Source of the DNA: Prevotella sp. | GTDB lineage: Bacteria; Bacteroidota; Bacteroidia; Bacteroidales; Bacteroidaceae | DNA: 45,309 bases | Direction of reading: 5' to 3' | Assembly: GCA_017459445.1 (NCBI GenBank) | Contig: JAFUDJ010000008.1 | Location: 1-45,309, forward strand | In this document: piece after piece, positions 16,180 to 26,100 of the stretch | Layout of the letters: the number at the start of each line of letters is the position of its first letter | Numbering within the stretch: the first letter of the stretch is position 1 | Made by a program: the position numbers and the translations under genes | Notes under the pieces: model-generated | Databases searched by the model: none | Seen by the model: the letters and a program-made list of their open reading frames with translations, nothing else | What the model was told of the DNA's origin: nothing

Positions 16180-18279
16180 TTATGCTTCCATTTTAGCGTA
16201 GTAGCGCCGTGCAGCCTCTTCCTGACGCGCCTGCGAGAAGTTGGAGACGCGCTTCAGGTAGCCGATGATGCGGGTCATGTAGTCCACGTTCTTCGAGTGG
16301 CAGTGCGGGCACTCCTTCAGGTAGCGCTTGTCAATGTGGCCGCAGTCGTTGCAGACGGTGTTGGGGATGTTGAACGTGAAGTAGTTGCAACCCTCCTGTG
16401 CGGCAACCTTCAGCAGGTGCAGGTACTGCTGCTTCGACAGGTGCTCGTCCAGATTCATGTGCAGGGCAGAGCCCCCGGTCAGGTGCTCAATGTAGGGACG
16501 GCCGTGCAGCTTGAACTTGTCGATGACGCTGAGCGAGTCGTCCTCGACGACGTAGAAGTACGAGTTGTAGCAGTCGCGCGGCACAAAGTAGCCGTCCTCA
16601 CGGTCCCACTTGGCGTGCTTCACGCCGACGTTCTCGGCAGGAATCATCTCGCAGTTGAACATGACGTCCTTCGTGCGGTACTGCTTGTTGTACTTCTCGA
16701 TGAGACCGAGAATGCCCTGCACGAAGTGCATGTAGTCATTGTTGGGGGTAATCTTCAGGCCCATGAACTCGGCAGCCTCGACAAGACCGTTGATGCCGAT
16801 GGTCAGATACTGGCGACCAATATTGATATAGCCGGCATCGAACAGCGGCAGCATGCCGTGGCTCTGCAGTTCCTTCAGGTTTTCGTTGTATGCCAGCTGC
16901 ACCTTGTGGCAAAGGTCAATGATGCCGCTCAGATACTCCAGGTAGTCTATCTTGTGGTTGACAGCATACTGGACGCAACGGTTCAGGTTGATGGTCAGCA
17001 CCGACTTGGAACCTGTCGACACACCACCTGCACCTAAGGTGTAGCTAAAGCCGTTGTCGGTAATCTCGTTGCGCAGACGGCAGCACGAACTGAGCGAGTC
17101 GGCATTGTCGCTCATATAGGTGAAGAACGAGTGTCCCTCCGAGTACATTTCGGCGGTGAAGTCGCCCCACTCTTTGTCCTTGCATTCGCCGTTCTCGTCC
17201 ACCAGCAGGGCCATCGTCTCCACGGGGAAGGTCAGCAGGGTCTTGGTACGCTCCTGATTGAACCATTTCATGAAGCGCTTCTGTAACCAAGAGAGGCCGT
17301 CCCAGTCGGGCTGTGAGCCGTCGGGGAAATAGAACTCGCCAAAAATCGACTCGAAGTAGTAGCGGTCGTAGTAGGCCACGTTCCAGAACACAGCCTGATA
17401 GTTGCGGGCTCCCGTCGGCTGGTTCAGCGTGTAGACAATCTGCTCGAAGTAGTCGGTGATGACCTTGTCGATGGTGCGCTTCTTCAGCGAGAGGTCGGCC
17501 TGCTGTTCGGGGTGCTGCCAGTAGTCCTTGCCGTACTCCTTGCCGATGAAGTAGTTCATGTACATCAGGAACTCGGGCGTGGCACAGGCACCGCTCAGCA
17601 TCGAGCTGACCATGAACACCATGTTGACGAAACCGCCGGCAAACGACTTCAGGTTGGTCGGTGCCGTCGAGTTGCCGCCAATGGCTGTCGTGCCGCCGAT
17701 AAGCCATGGGTACATGGTGATGGAGGCACAGTAGTTGGCCAGCGACGTCTCGTCGTTTTTGTAGATGAAGTGGTGGGTCAGCTTGTCGATATATTCGTTA
17801 GCCAGCTCCTTGCCGTACATCTTCTTGATGCGGTCGGTCAGCATGCGGCGGTTCAGGCGGATGAAGCCCGACTTGGGAAGCTCGCCGATGAGTGTGGCAA
17901 TGTTCTTGTGCTCCACGTTGGCGTTGGCGTCATACTTAGACCCCGTGGCGGCATTCACCGATTCGACGTATTCCGACAAGAACTGCAACTTCTGCAGCGT
18001 CTCGCGGTCTTCGGTGTGCTGCTGGCGGTACAGCATGAACGACTTGGCCACCTTGTAGAAGCCCTCGCGCATCAAGGCTTCCTCGACTTGGTTCTGAATA
18101 TCCTCTACCGTGATGTCGTCCTTGATGTCTAAATGGCTGAGGATTTTGGATATCGTGCCAAGGTCGGCCGGCACGTTGACACTATCGAACGCCTTGACGA
18201 TGGCATTCATGATTTTGTCTAATGAGAACTGGTCTTTCGACCCGTCTCGCTTGGTAATGGTAAAGTTCTTAATTTCCAT
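16180..18279 (-). CDS. nrdD: Anaerobic (class III) ribonucleoside-triphosphate reductase
   Basis: A 699-residue protein. Residues about 5-95 form the ATP-cone allosteric domain (ITKRDGSKDQFSLDKIMNAI). The catalytic barrel follows, with LSSCCRLRNE in the active-site region. Near the end four cysteines (CNDCG and CPHC) make the zinc site. The glycyl radical motif RIIGYLKR places the radical at Gly673. It reduces ribonucleoside triphosphates to deoxyribonucleotides, with formate as the usual electron donor in this class. The ATG at 18279 gives the full ATP cone. A -7 box and an inverted repeat lie upstream. Confidence 0.96.
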   Translation of the reverse strand: MEIKNFTITKRDGSKDQFSLDKIMNAIVKAFDSVNVPADLGTISKILSHLDIKDDITVEDIQNQVEEALMREGFYKVAKSFMLYRQQHTEDRETLQKLQFLSEYVESVNAATGSKYDANANVEHKNIATLIGELPKSGFIRLNRRMLTDRIKKMYGKELANEYIDKLTHHFIYKNDETSLANYCASITMYPWLIGGTTAIGGNSTAPTNLKSFAGGFVNMVFMVSSMLSGACATPEFLMYMNYFIGKEYGKDYWQHPEQQADLSLKKRTIDKVITDYFEQIVYTLNQPTGARNYQAVFWNVAYYDRYYFESIFGEFYFPDGSQPDWDGLSWLQKRFMKWFNQERTKTLLTFPVETMALLVDENGECKDKEWGDFTAEMYSEGHSFFTYMSDNADSLSSCCRLRNEITDNGFSYTLGAGGVSTGSKSVLTINLNRCVQYAVNHKIDYLEYLSGIIDLCHKVQLAYNENLKELQSHGMLPLFDAGYINIGRQYLTIGINGLVEAAEFMGLKITPNNDYMHFVQGILGLIEKYNKQYRTKDVMFNCEMIPAENVGVKHAKWDREDGYFVPRDCYNSYFYVVEDDSLSVIDKFKLHGRPYIEHLTGGSALHMNLDEHLSKQQYLHLLKVAAQEGCNYFTFNIPNTVCNDCGHIDKRYLKECPHCHSKNVDYMTRIIGYLKRVSNFSQARQEEAARRYYAKMEA

Positions 18280-18402
18280 TTTACAATGTATGTCTCTATA
18301 GTTTTTTTTCTCTCAAATTCCGGTAAAGATTGCCCGTTTTGGGTAACTTTTGTGCTTTCGGTTCGCAAAAAGTTTCCCATTTCTGGAAACTCTAAGCGGC
18401 TG

Positions 18403-18410
18403 CAAAGATA
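18403..18410 (-). promoter_or_regulatory. -7 promoter element of nrdDG
   Basis: The minus strand reads TATCTTTG, an exact TAnnTTTG match, 123 bp upstream of the nrdD start codon. No clear -33 box is present. The untranslated leader would be over 100 nt, which leaves room for regulation. Confidence 0.55.
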
Positions 18411-18425
18411 CAAAAAACAGCCATA

Positions 18426-18447
18426 TCTTAGGCATAATATCCTAAGA
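18426..18447. promoter_or_regulatory. Inverted repeat upstream of the nrdD promoter, possible operator
   Basis: TCTTAGG (18426-18432) and CCTAAGA (18441-18447) form a perfect 7-bp inverted repeat with an 8-nt spacer. It covers the place where the -33 box of the nrdD promoter should lie, so a dimeric regulator binding here would control nrdDG. The regulator is unknown. Confidence 0.4.
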
Positions 18448-18483
18448 AATTTTTGCAAAAAATAGTTAATTAAAATGAGTGAT

Positions 18484-18506
18484 GACGTATCGCCAACTCA
18501 TACGTC
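18484..18506. promoter_or_regulatory. Inverted repeat upstream of the DapA-family gene
   Basis: GACGTAT (18484-18490) and ATACGTC (18500-18506) are perfect inverted copies with a 9-nt spacer, 37 bp before the start codon at 18544. No TAnnTTTG promoter box was found on the plus strand here, so this may be an operator of an atypical promoter or an RNA hairpin in the leader. Confidence 0.4.
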
Positions 18507-18543
18507 TTTCATATATAATAAGATATAAATATATAATAAAGGT

Positions 18544-19431
18544 ATGAACAAGAGTAAGTATCGCGGTGTGGTGGTGCCGATGGTGACCCCCGTGACTCAG
18601 GACGGACGGCTCGACGTGGAGGCCGTCGAGCGTATTATTGACTTTTTTGCCAAGGCTGGCGTGTCGCCCCTGCTGATGGGTACGACGGGCGAAGGCAACA
18701 GTGTCTCGCAGGCCGACGGTCGGCTGTTCGTTGAGACTGCCGTGAAGGCTGCCGACGGCCGCATACTGATTTATGCGGGCCTGACGGGCAACTGCTTCAG
18801 CGAGCAGGTCAGGCAGGCCGAGGTGTACACCGCCTTGGGGGCTGACGTCATCGTGGCTACGCTGCCGACGTACTATGCGCTGACCGAGGAGCAGATGTAC
18901 GAATACTACAAGACGCTGGCCGACTGCATCACAGGGCCGCTGATGCTCTACAACATCCTGGCCACGACGCACATGTCGATACCCGTTGACGTCATCCGCC
19001 GCCTGGCCGACCATCCGAATATTGTGGGCCTGAAGGACTCGGAGCGCGACTTAGAGCGCATGGCCGCTTGTATTGACATTGCCAAAGGGCGTGACGACTT
19101 TGCCTACTTCTGCGGTTGGGCAGCACAGTCGGCTCACTCGTTGGAACTGGGTGGCAACGGCATTGTGCCGTCGACGGGCAACTACGTCCCCGACATGTTC
19201 CAGCAGCTGTTTGATGCTGCCGTCCGTGGCGACATGCAGGAGGCCAACCGCCTGCAGGACGAGACAAACGAGATAGCCAAGATTTACCAGAAGGACCGCA
19301 CGCTGGGTCAGAGCCTCACCGCCCTCAAGGTGATGATGCAGACGAAGGGCCTCTGCGAACCGTGGATGCTGATGCCGCTTACCCGCCTCTCAGCCGACGA
19401 AGAACAGGCGATAGTAGCCAAAATAGCATAA
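18544..19431 (+). CDS. DapA-family aldolase/dehydratase (N-acetylneuraminate lyase / DHDPS superfamily)
   Basis: A 295-residue (beta/alpha)8-barrel enzyme. Superfamily marks are GTTGEG (46-51), which binds the substrate carboxylate, Tyr136 in LYNIL, and the Schiff-base Lys164 in VGLKDSERD. These enzymes cleave or dehydrate 2-keto acids: N-acetylneuraminate lyase, dihydrodipicolinate synthase, 2-keto-3-deoxy sugar acid aldolase and dehydratase. The usual YNxP is YNIL here and the KDSERD stretch is not that of DapA, so lysine synthesis is unlikely. It heads an operon with an SSS symporter and a GH51 arabinofuranosidase, which favours catabolism of a sugar acid. The exact substrate cannot be told from the sequence. 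Confidence 0.85.
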   Translation: MNKSKYRGVVVPMVTPVTQDGRLDVEAVERIIDFFAKAGVSPLLMGTTGEGNSVSQADGRLFVETAVKAADGRILIYAGLTGNCFSEQVRQAEVYTALGADVIVATLPTYYALTEEQMYEYYKTLADCITGPLMLYNILATTHMSIPVDVIRRLADHPNIVGLKDSERDLERMAACIDIAKGRDDFAYFCGWAAQSAHSLELGGNGIVPSTGNYVPDMFQQLFDAAVRGDMQEANRLQDETNEIAKIYQKDRTLGQSLTALKVMMQTKGLCEPWMLMPLTRLSADEEQAIVAKIA

Positions 19432-19439
19432 CGGAATTC

Positions 19440-19582
19440 TCGAAGCCTCGAATCCTCGAATCCTCGAAATATCGAAACATCGAAACCTCGAAATCCCGAA
19501 ACATCGAAACCTCGAAATCCCGAAACATCGAAACCTCGAAATCCCGAAACATCGAAAAATCGAAATCCCGAAAATCGAAATG
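19440..19582 (+). repeat. 8-bp tandem array, 18 units, ending on the symporter start codon
   Basis: After the stop codon of the DapA-family gene at 19431 the whole gap consists of units of the form YCGAAnnn: TCGAAGCC, TCGAATCC, TCGAAACC, TCGAAATC, CCGAAACA and so on, all 8 bp except one of 7. Units 6-14 form three copies of a 24-bp higher-order repeat. The last unit, TCGAAATG, contains the ATG of the next gene (19580). A second array of the same design lies before porX (40220-40323). The array is purine-rich, with little potential for internal hairpins in the sense strand. Confidence 0.92.
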
Positions 19583-21130
19583 CATTGGATTGATTATTTA
19601 ATCGTATTAGTGTCCATCGCGGCTGCGATAGGTATGGGCATGTACTTCGCCCATCGGCAGAAGGACACGTCGACATACTTTGCCGGCGGCGGAAAGATTC
19701 CTGCCTGGGCGGTAGGTATCTCCATTTTTGCGACACTGATTAGCAGCGTCACGTTCCTCGCATACCCTGGTGCGGCCTATGCCGACAACTGGATACTCTT
19801 AGTACAGGGGCTCATGGTGCCCATCGTCCTGGTGGCGCTCATCGGCATCATCGTGCCGCTGTTCCGCAAGGTCATCCGCCTGTCGACGTATGAATACTTC
19901 GAGCGGCGCTTCGGCCTCTTTGCCCGCCTCTACTCGTCGTTCGCTTTCACACTGGGTCACTTCTCGAAGGCTGGCACGGTGTTCTTCCTCGTCAGCATGG
20001 CACTGGCCACATTCCTGAACATCAACATCTACACCATTGTGCTCGTCCTGGGCGTCACCATCATCATCCTGACGCTGTTGGGCGGCATGGAGGCCATCGT
20101 GTGGATGGATGTGGTGCAGGGCGCCCTGCTCATTGGCGGCGGTGTCATCTGCATCCTCATCCTGATGTTCGGCATCGAGGGCGGCCCGTCAGAACTCTTT
20201 TCCATTGCTGCGCAGTATGACAAGATTTCGTTCGGCCCCTACGACTGGGACCTGACGCAGCTGACCTTCCTCGTCATGGTGCTCAACGGTATCTTCTATG
20301 CCCTGCAGAAGTATGGCACCGACCAGACCATCGTGCAGCGCTACCTCGCTGCCAAGAATGACAAGGAAGCCAAGAAGGCTGCCTACATCGGCGTGCTGAT
20401 GTCGGTACCCATCTGGGCACTATTCATGTTCATCGGTACGGCACTCTTCGCCTACTACCACGCACAGGGTGCGCCGCTGTTGCCTGAGGACATCAAGGCC
20501 GACGAGGTCTTTCCTTATTTCATTGCCCACGAACTGCCTGTCGGCATCCGTGGCCTTATTATTGCCGCCTTGGCAGCTGCCGCCATATCGTCGCTCGACG
20601 CCGACCTCAACTGTCTGTCGGCCATTGCCGTACAGGACTACTACGTCCGTTTCCGCAAGCACTCCACCGACCAGCAGCAGCTGCACTTCGGCAAGTGGAT
20701 GGTGGTCATTGCCGGCGCAGGAGCCATCGGCGTGGCCTGCCTCTACATCTCGTGGGGCGGCGAGGGCGTGCTGGGAGCACTCTTCTCGCTCTATGCCATC
20801 TTCTCGGCGGGCATCGTCGGCATCTTTATGCTGGGACTATTCAGCCGCCGTGCCAACAAACAGGGCCTCTACATTGGCATTGCCGCCGCCGTCGTGTTCA
20901 CGGCCTATGCCGTGCTGACCTCCACCAAGGTCGACATCCACGGCACGGGCGTCAAGGAGACACTGCTCGACTTAGGTGACTGGAACTTCTCGCACCATAA
21001 GTATATGCTGGGTGTCTACTCCCACCTCATCGTGCTCGTCGTCGGCTATCTGGCCAGCTTCCTGTTCAAGACCCCGCTGGCCGACAAGGAACTGACTATC
21101 TGGGGATACTTGGAGGAGCGCAGGAAATGA
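19580..21130 (+). CDS. Sodium:solute symporter (SSS family)
   Basis: A 516-residue inner-membrane carrier with about 13 membrane helices. The start HWIDYLIVLVSIAAAIGMGM and the following STYFAGGGKIPAWAVGISIF carry the SSS signature, and LGGMEAIVWMDVVQGALLIG and ISSLDADLNCLSAIAVQDYY (sodium-site region with S-S-x-D) are typical of sialic acid, pentose and sugar members. It imports a small solute together with sodium. The ATG is embedded in the last unit of the 8-bp array, and its stop overlaps the start of the GH51 gene (ATGA). The likely substrate is a sugar released by the next gene or the substrate of the DapA-family enzyme. Confidence 0.88.
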   Translation: MHWIDYLIVLVSIAAAIGMGMYFAHRQKDTSTYFAGGGKIPAWAVGISIFATLISSVTFLAYPGAAYADNWILLVQGLMVPIVLVALIGIIVPLFRKVIRLSTYEYFERRFGLFARLYSSFAFTLGHFSKAGTVFFLVSMALATFLNINIYTIVLVLGVTIIILTLLGGMEAIVWMDVVQGALLIGGGVICILILMFGIEGGPSELFSIAAQYDKISFGPYDWDLTQLTFLVMVLNGIFYALQKYGTDQTIVQRYLAAKNDKEAKKAAYIGVLMSVPIWALFMFIGTALFAYYHAQGAPLLPEDIKADEVFPYFIAHELPVGIRGLIIAALAAAAISSLDADLNCLSAIAVQDYYVRFRKHSTDQQQLHFGKWMVVIAGAGAIGVACLYISWGGEGVLGALFSLYAIFSAGIVGIFMLGLFSRRANKQGLYIGIAAAVVFTAYAVLTSTKVDIHGTGVKETLLDLGDWNFSHHKYMLGVYSHLIVLVVGYLASFLFKTPLADKELTIWGYLEERRK

Positions 21131-23142
21131 CACATCGACTACTGACCGTTGCGGCCTGGGTCGTCATGGCTATGATGGCTCAGGCGCAAAATGTGCTTGA
21201 CATCGACACCCGCAGGCCGGGTGCCACCATACAGCCTACCATGTATGGCATCTTCTTCGAGGACATCAACTACGCCGCCGACGGCGGCCTCTATGGCGAG
21301 CTGGTGAAGAACCGCTCGTTCGAGTTTCCCCAGCACCTCATGGGCTGGCAGGCTTTCGGACGCTTTGAACTGAAGGACGACGGCCCCTTTGAGCGCAACC
21401 CGTGGTATGTACTGCTCAGCGCCCCCGGCCACAGGGAACGGCGCTCAGGGCTGGTGAATGAAGGATTCTTCGGCATTGGCTTGAAGAAAGGCGAGAGCTA
21501 TCGCTTCTCCGTATGGGGCAAGGCTCCGCAGGGCAGTGCCGCCATCCGCGTCCAGCTGATTGACGAGCATGCCGCAGGCGGGAAGCAGCAGTTCGTGGAG
21601 CAGGAACTGACCGTCGCCTCTTCCGATTGGAAGAAATACACCGTCCTGCTGACCTCGCCCAAGGACGACAAGCATGCCAAGCTGCGCATCTTCCTCAAGG
21701 GGAATAACCCCGTGGCCTTGGAGCATGTGTCGCTCTTCCCCGTCAATACCTATAAGAACCGCGAGAACGGCATGCGCCGCGACCTGGCACAGGCACTTGA
21801 AGACCTCCGCCCGGGCATCTTCCGCTTCCCCGGCGGATGTATCGTCGAGGGCAGTTCGCTCGACGAGCGCTACCAGTGGAAGAATACCGTGGGACCGGTA
21901 GAGAACCGCCCCCTGAACCACAACCGCTGGGAATATACCTTCGACAACCGCTACTTCCCCGACTACTATCAGTCCTACGGACTTGGCTTCTTCGAGTTCT
22001 TCCAGCTGGCAGAGGACATCGGTGCTGAGCCGTTGCCCGTACTAAGTGTCGGCTTGGCATGCCAGTTCCAGAACAAGAACGACGAAAGCGCCCATGCCCG
22101 CATGGACCAGTTGCAGCCCTTTATCGACGACTGTCTCGACCTCATCGAGTTTGCCAATGGCCCTGTGGACTCTAAATGGGGTAGGGTCCGTGCCGGCATG
22201 GGTCATCCGGCTCCCTTCAACATGAAGTATATCGGCGTGGGCAACGAGCAGTGGGGCGACTTCTACTACGAGCGTCTGAAGCCTTTCGTGGCCGCCATCC
22301 GCGCCAAGTATCCCGACATCAAGATAATCGGAACCAGCGGTCCCGACTCCGAAGGCCCGAAGTTCGACCAAGGGTGGGCAGCCATGAGGCAGCAGAAGGC
22401 AGACCTGGTGGACGAACACTACTACCGGGCGGAGGACTGGTTCCTCGGCACTGCCGACCGCGAGCGCTATCCCAACTGCGGCCCGCTGCGCTACGACAGC
22501 TACGACCGCAAAGGCCCGAAGGTCTTTGCCGGCGAATATGCCTGTCACGGAAAGGGCAAGAAGTGGAACCACTATGAGGCTGCCATCTTGGAAGCCGCCT
22601 TCATGACGGGCTTTGAGCGCAATGCCGATGTGGTTTACATGACGACTCCGGCCCCGCTCTTTGCTCACGTCGACGGTTGGCAGTGGCGTCCTGACCAGAT
22701 ATGGTACGACCAGACGCAGATGTTCAAGACCGTCAGCTACTATGTCCAGCAGCTCTATGCCACCCATGCCGGCACCCGTGTGCTGTCGCTTACCATGGAC
22801 AGGAAGCCCGTGGCCAACCAGCCCGGGCAAAACGGCCTCTGTGCGTCGGCAGCCTATGACGACAGGACGCGCGAGGTGATTGTCAAGGTGGCCAACGTCT
22901 CTGACCAGCCGCAGCCCGTACGGCTGAATCTGAATGGTTTCAAGGATGACGCTACCGTCACTACGTTCACGCTGTCGCATGACGGTAAGGACGATGAGAA
23001 CAGCATCGTGCAGCCGGAGCTGATTACTCCGAAGCAAGGCACCCTGCCGCTGACAAACAGCAAGCAGCAGGCCGTTGTTACCGACCTGCTGCCGCCGATG
23101 TCGTTCCGCATCTATTGTGTTAAGGCTGCGTCAAAGCCTTAG
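21127..23142 (+). CDS. Alpha-L-arabinofuranosidase, glycoside hydrolase family 51
   Basis: A 671-residue enzyme with a signal peptide (about residues 1-20). The start DTRRPGATIQPTMYGIFFED and GLYGELVKNRSFE are typical of GH51. A CBM4-like beta-sandwich (about 95-205) is inserted before the catalytic barrel. The acid/base is Glu374 in GVGNEQWGD and the nucleophile Glu470 in VFAGEYACHG. A C-terminal beta-sandwich follows. It removes terminal alpha-L-arabinofuranose from arabinan, arabinoxylan or pectin side chains, here in the periplasm or at the surface. Its start overlaps the symporter stop by four bases, so the two are translationally coupled. It converges on the PL1 gene with only 5 bp between the stop codons. 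Confidence 0.93.
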   Translation: MTHRLLTVAAWVVMAMMAQAQNVLDIDTRRPGATIQPTMYGIFFEDINYAADGGLYGELVKNRSFEFPQHLMGWQAFGRFELKDDGPFERNPWYVLLSAPGHRERRSGLVNEGFFGIGLKKGESYRFSVWGKAPQGSAAIRVQLIDEHAAGGKQQFVEQELTVASSDWKKYTVLLTSPKDDKHAKLRIFLKGNNPVALEHVSLFPVNTYKNRENGMRRDLAQALEDLRPGIFRFPGGCIVEGSSLDERYQWKNTVGPVENRPLNHNRWEYTFDNRYFPDYYQSYGLGFFEFFQLAEDIGAEPLPVLSVGLACQFQNKNDESAHARMDQLQPFIDDCLDLIEFANGPVDSKWGRVRAGMGHPAPFNMKYIGVGNEQWGDFYYERLKPFVAAIRAKYPDIKIIGTSGPDSEGPKFDQGWAAMRQQKADLVDEHYYRAEDWFLGTADRERYPNCGPLRYDSYDRKGPKVFAGEYACHGKGKKWNHYEAAILEAAFMTGFERNADVVYMTTPAPLFAHVDGWQWRPDQIWYDQTQMFKTVSYYVQQLYATHAGTRVLSLTMDRKPVANQPGQNGLCASAAYDDRTREVIVKVANVSDQPQPVRLNLNGFKDDATVTTFTLSHDGKDDENSIVQPELITPKQGTLPLTNSKQQAVVTDLLPPMSFRIYCVKAASKP

Positions 23143-23147
23143 CTGGA

Positions 23148-26100
23148 TTAAAACAGAATCTTCTTCCCGTTTTGTATGTACACGCCACGGCCGGCTGGTG
23201 CCGTTACGCGACGTCCCTGCAGGTCGTACATGGGGGCTGATGTGTAGTTGTCAGCGTCTTGCTTCTGCAGACGGACGGCAGTGTCCACCGTTGCGTTGCT
23301 CGTGACGGCTACGCAGAGCCGGCGTTCATACGTTGCATTTTCTGCATCGGTCACTCGCAGCAGCACTTCAGCCAAGGCATTCTCTGCTGTTGCGCTAACG
23401 GTCAGATGGCTTTCACTCAGTGTCGTGCTGATGCCCGTACCCGTTACTTCTGCCGTGAACTCCGGACTCTTGGTGTAGCCGGCAAAGAGCTTGCCGACAT
23501 TGACGACAGCGCTGCCGCCAGGTGCCAGGAACAGGTGCGGCTGTGCCATGAAGTCGAGGTAGCGCTCCAGTTCGGTATAGCCGTCACCTTCCATGTCCTT
23601 ATTGGTGTCGGCATAGTTCAGGGTGCGCGAACGGGGATTGGTGCCGCGCAGCTCTTCCCACCAGTTAGGCAGGCCGTCGTTGTCGGTGTCCCATGCCGCA
23701 GGCAGTTCCGTCTCAGGATATTCCTCGAAGCCGCCGGCGTCCATCTCGTCGTCTATCTCGCCCTTGATGCCCGACTTGCTGCCGATGTAGTTGTAGGTGC
23801 CATGTTGGGCCTCGTCCAGAATGCGCTGGTCGGTCAGGTCGCTGTAGGGTTGGTTGGCGCCGACGTCGCTGAGCACGCTCTTATAGGCGTTGCGTGCCGT
23901 CTCGATGTTGGCATGGCTGTCCCAGAACGGTTCTGATACCCATGCCTTCTCCGGCTGCGGGCCTGTGGCACGGTAGGTGTCACCCAGTTTGTCTTGCGTC
24001 AGGCTGCCGTCTTTGTTCTCGCGGATGTTGCCGCTGACGTATGCAAACTGGTCGCGGTCGCCGCCGGTTTCATTGTCGGCCGAGAAGAGAATGGTCAGCT
24101 GGGTGGCAGGCCCCATCTTATAGTAGTTGTTCACGAACTGCATCTCCATGGCTCCGCCGTCGGTGGTGCGATGGCACCAGTTATAGCACACGTTGTTGAA
24201 CATATCCAGCCGGCCCTGTGAGTGGCCGTTGGCGTCGGCACCGCCGCCCATCGACCAGTTACGACCGTTGCAGTCGGCCAGCAGGTTATGGTGGAACGAG
24301 CCGATGTCGCCGCCGATGGTAGCCGCATAGCCGTGGTTGGTGCCGGCGGCGTAGTTGCGGTGTCCGGCAATGCCCAGTGCCTCGCTAATCATGGAGCGCT
24401 GGAAAGTCACGTTGCGCGAGCCACGGCTGGAGAAGGTCTCGTCCGTTCCCCAGGAGGCCGTGACGTGGTCGAAGATGGTATGGTCGCTGTAGACGGTGCC
24501 GATGGCATTGCCCGTATCGTCGGGAGTTCCTAATCCACGGCGGGCACGCAGATGGCGCACGATGCAGTCGCTGCCCACGCCAATGTCGCTGTGCTTGATG
24601 CAGATGCCCTTGCCGGGTGCCGTCTGGGCGGCAATGGTCACATAGTCGTCCGTCTTGCACTGCTTGAACTCCATGTCGATGATGCCGGATACCTTGAAGA
24701 GCACGGTGCGCGGCCCCTGTCCGTTGGTCAGTGCCCAGCGCAGTGAGCCGGGGCCTTCGCTGTTCAGGTTGGTGACATACACCACCTTGCCGCCGCGCCC
24801 GCCACGGGCAAAGCGTCCGTAGCCCTCGGCACCGGGGAAGGCCAGGTGGCGCGGCTGGAACGACCACACGTCACCGGCGGTGGCCATGCCGTTCTCATCG
24901 ACGCGGTCGACACGCCAGTAGTAGGTCGTCATCGCGTTCAGTTCCGTCGCAATGGTATAGCTCGTTTCCGTACCCAGTGCCGCCGTGGCACTGGTCGGCG
25001 TGGCATTGGCTATGGCATCGGCATCGGTTCCTATATAGATATACTGCGAGACCGTCCTGCCGTCGCGCGCTGCCGTCCAGCTCAGCACGGGATTGTCCAT
25101 GTCGGCATGGGTGTCGCCGTTGGCAGGCGACGGGTTCGTGGCCAGCATGTTCACGTCGCGCTGGTTCTCCACGTCGGGGGTCGACTCGGTGTAGTTGTGA
25201 ACGGGTAAACCGTTCGCCACAGGCTGCCAGCGGCAGGCGGCGGCTATCTGCTTCGAGTTCTCGTTCAGGAGCGTTGCAAAAGCCTCGCCCTTCATCTCCT
25301 CTTCGGTCATCTGCTGACAGCCGACCTCCGTCCCCTTGTTCTGCGCTTCCCATACGGCATTGTCGCCTGAGGCGGCTGTGAAGTAGCAGTTGCGCACGAT
25401 GCTGCCTTCTGAGTTGGTAGCCGTCACACCGCCCTTGTTGGTGCGGTTGTTCAGCGTGATGCTGCTGGTGGTATAGCAGTTTTCTACGATGACCTCGTCG
25501 GTTTCGCCCATGCCGATGCGCCCTACGATGGCACCGATGTCGTTCTTACCGGCAATGGTGCACTGGGTGTAGCAGTTCTGGATTTTGGTCGTTCCTATAG
25601 CCTGCGCACAGATGGGGCCGCTGTTGGAACCCCATCCTTTCAGCGTGCTGCCTGTCACATAGCAGTTGATGATGCGCGAATTGATGACGCGTGCCGCAAG
25701 GATGCTCAGATAGGCGCCCGTATAGACATAGCTGTCGACAATGCCCAAGTTGCGGATTTCGGCATCTTCAAGGACACGGAACAGGGCCAGATAGTTGCCA
25801 TTCACCTGCTCGAATGTCTGGTAGAGACCGCTAATCGTATGGCCATCACCGTCGAACGTACCTTGGAACGCCATGTAGGTCTGGTCGTCGGTGTATGAGC
25901 CGATAGCCGGTGTCTGCGGGAAGGCGCTACCCTGGTCAAGCGCTGCAGAGCCTTTCTGTATGACGCCTTCGTTCAGCACGATGTCCTGCGTCATGCGAAA
26001 GTAGCGCCCTAACGAAAAGTCTTTCTCCGTGTTCACGTCCTGTGCCAACTTGGCCAGTTCGGCACCGTTGCTAATCAGGAAAGGATTGTCCTTCGTGCCG

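Noticed and set aside
19440-19582. CRISPR-like array
   Set aside because: The 8-bp units are contiguous, without unique spacers, and there are no cas genes.
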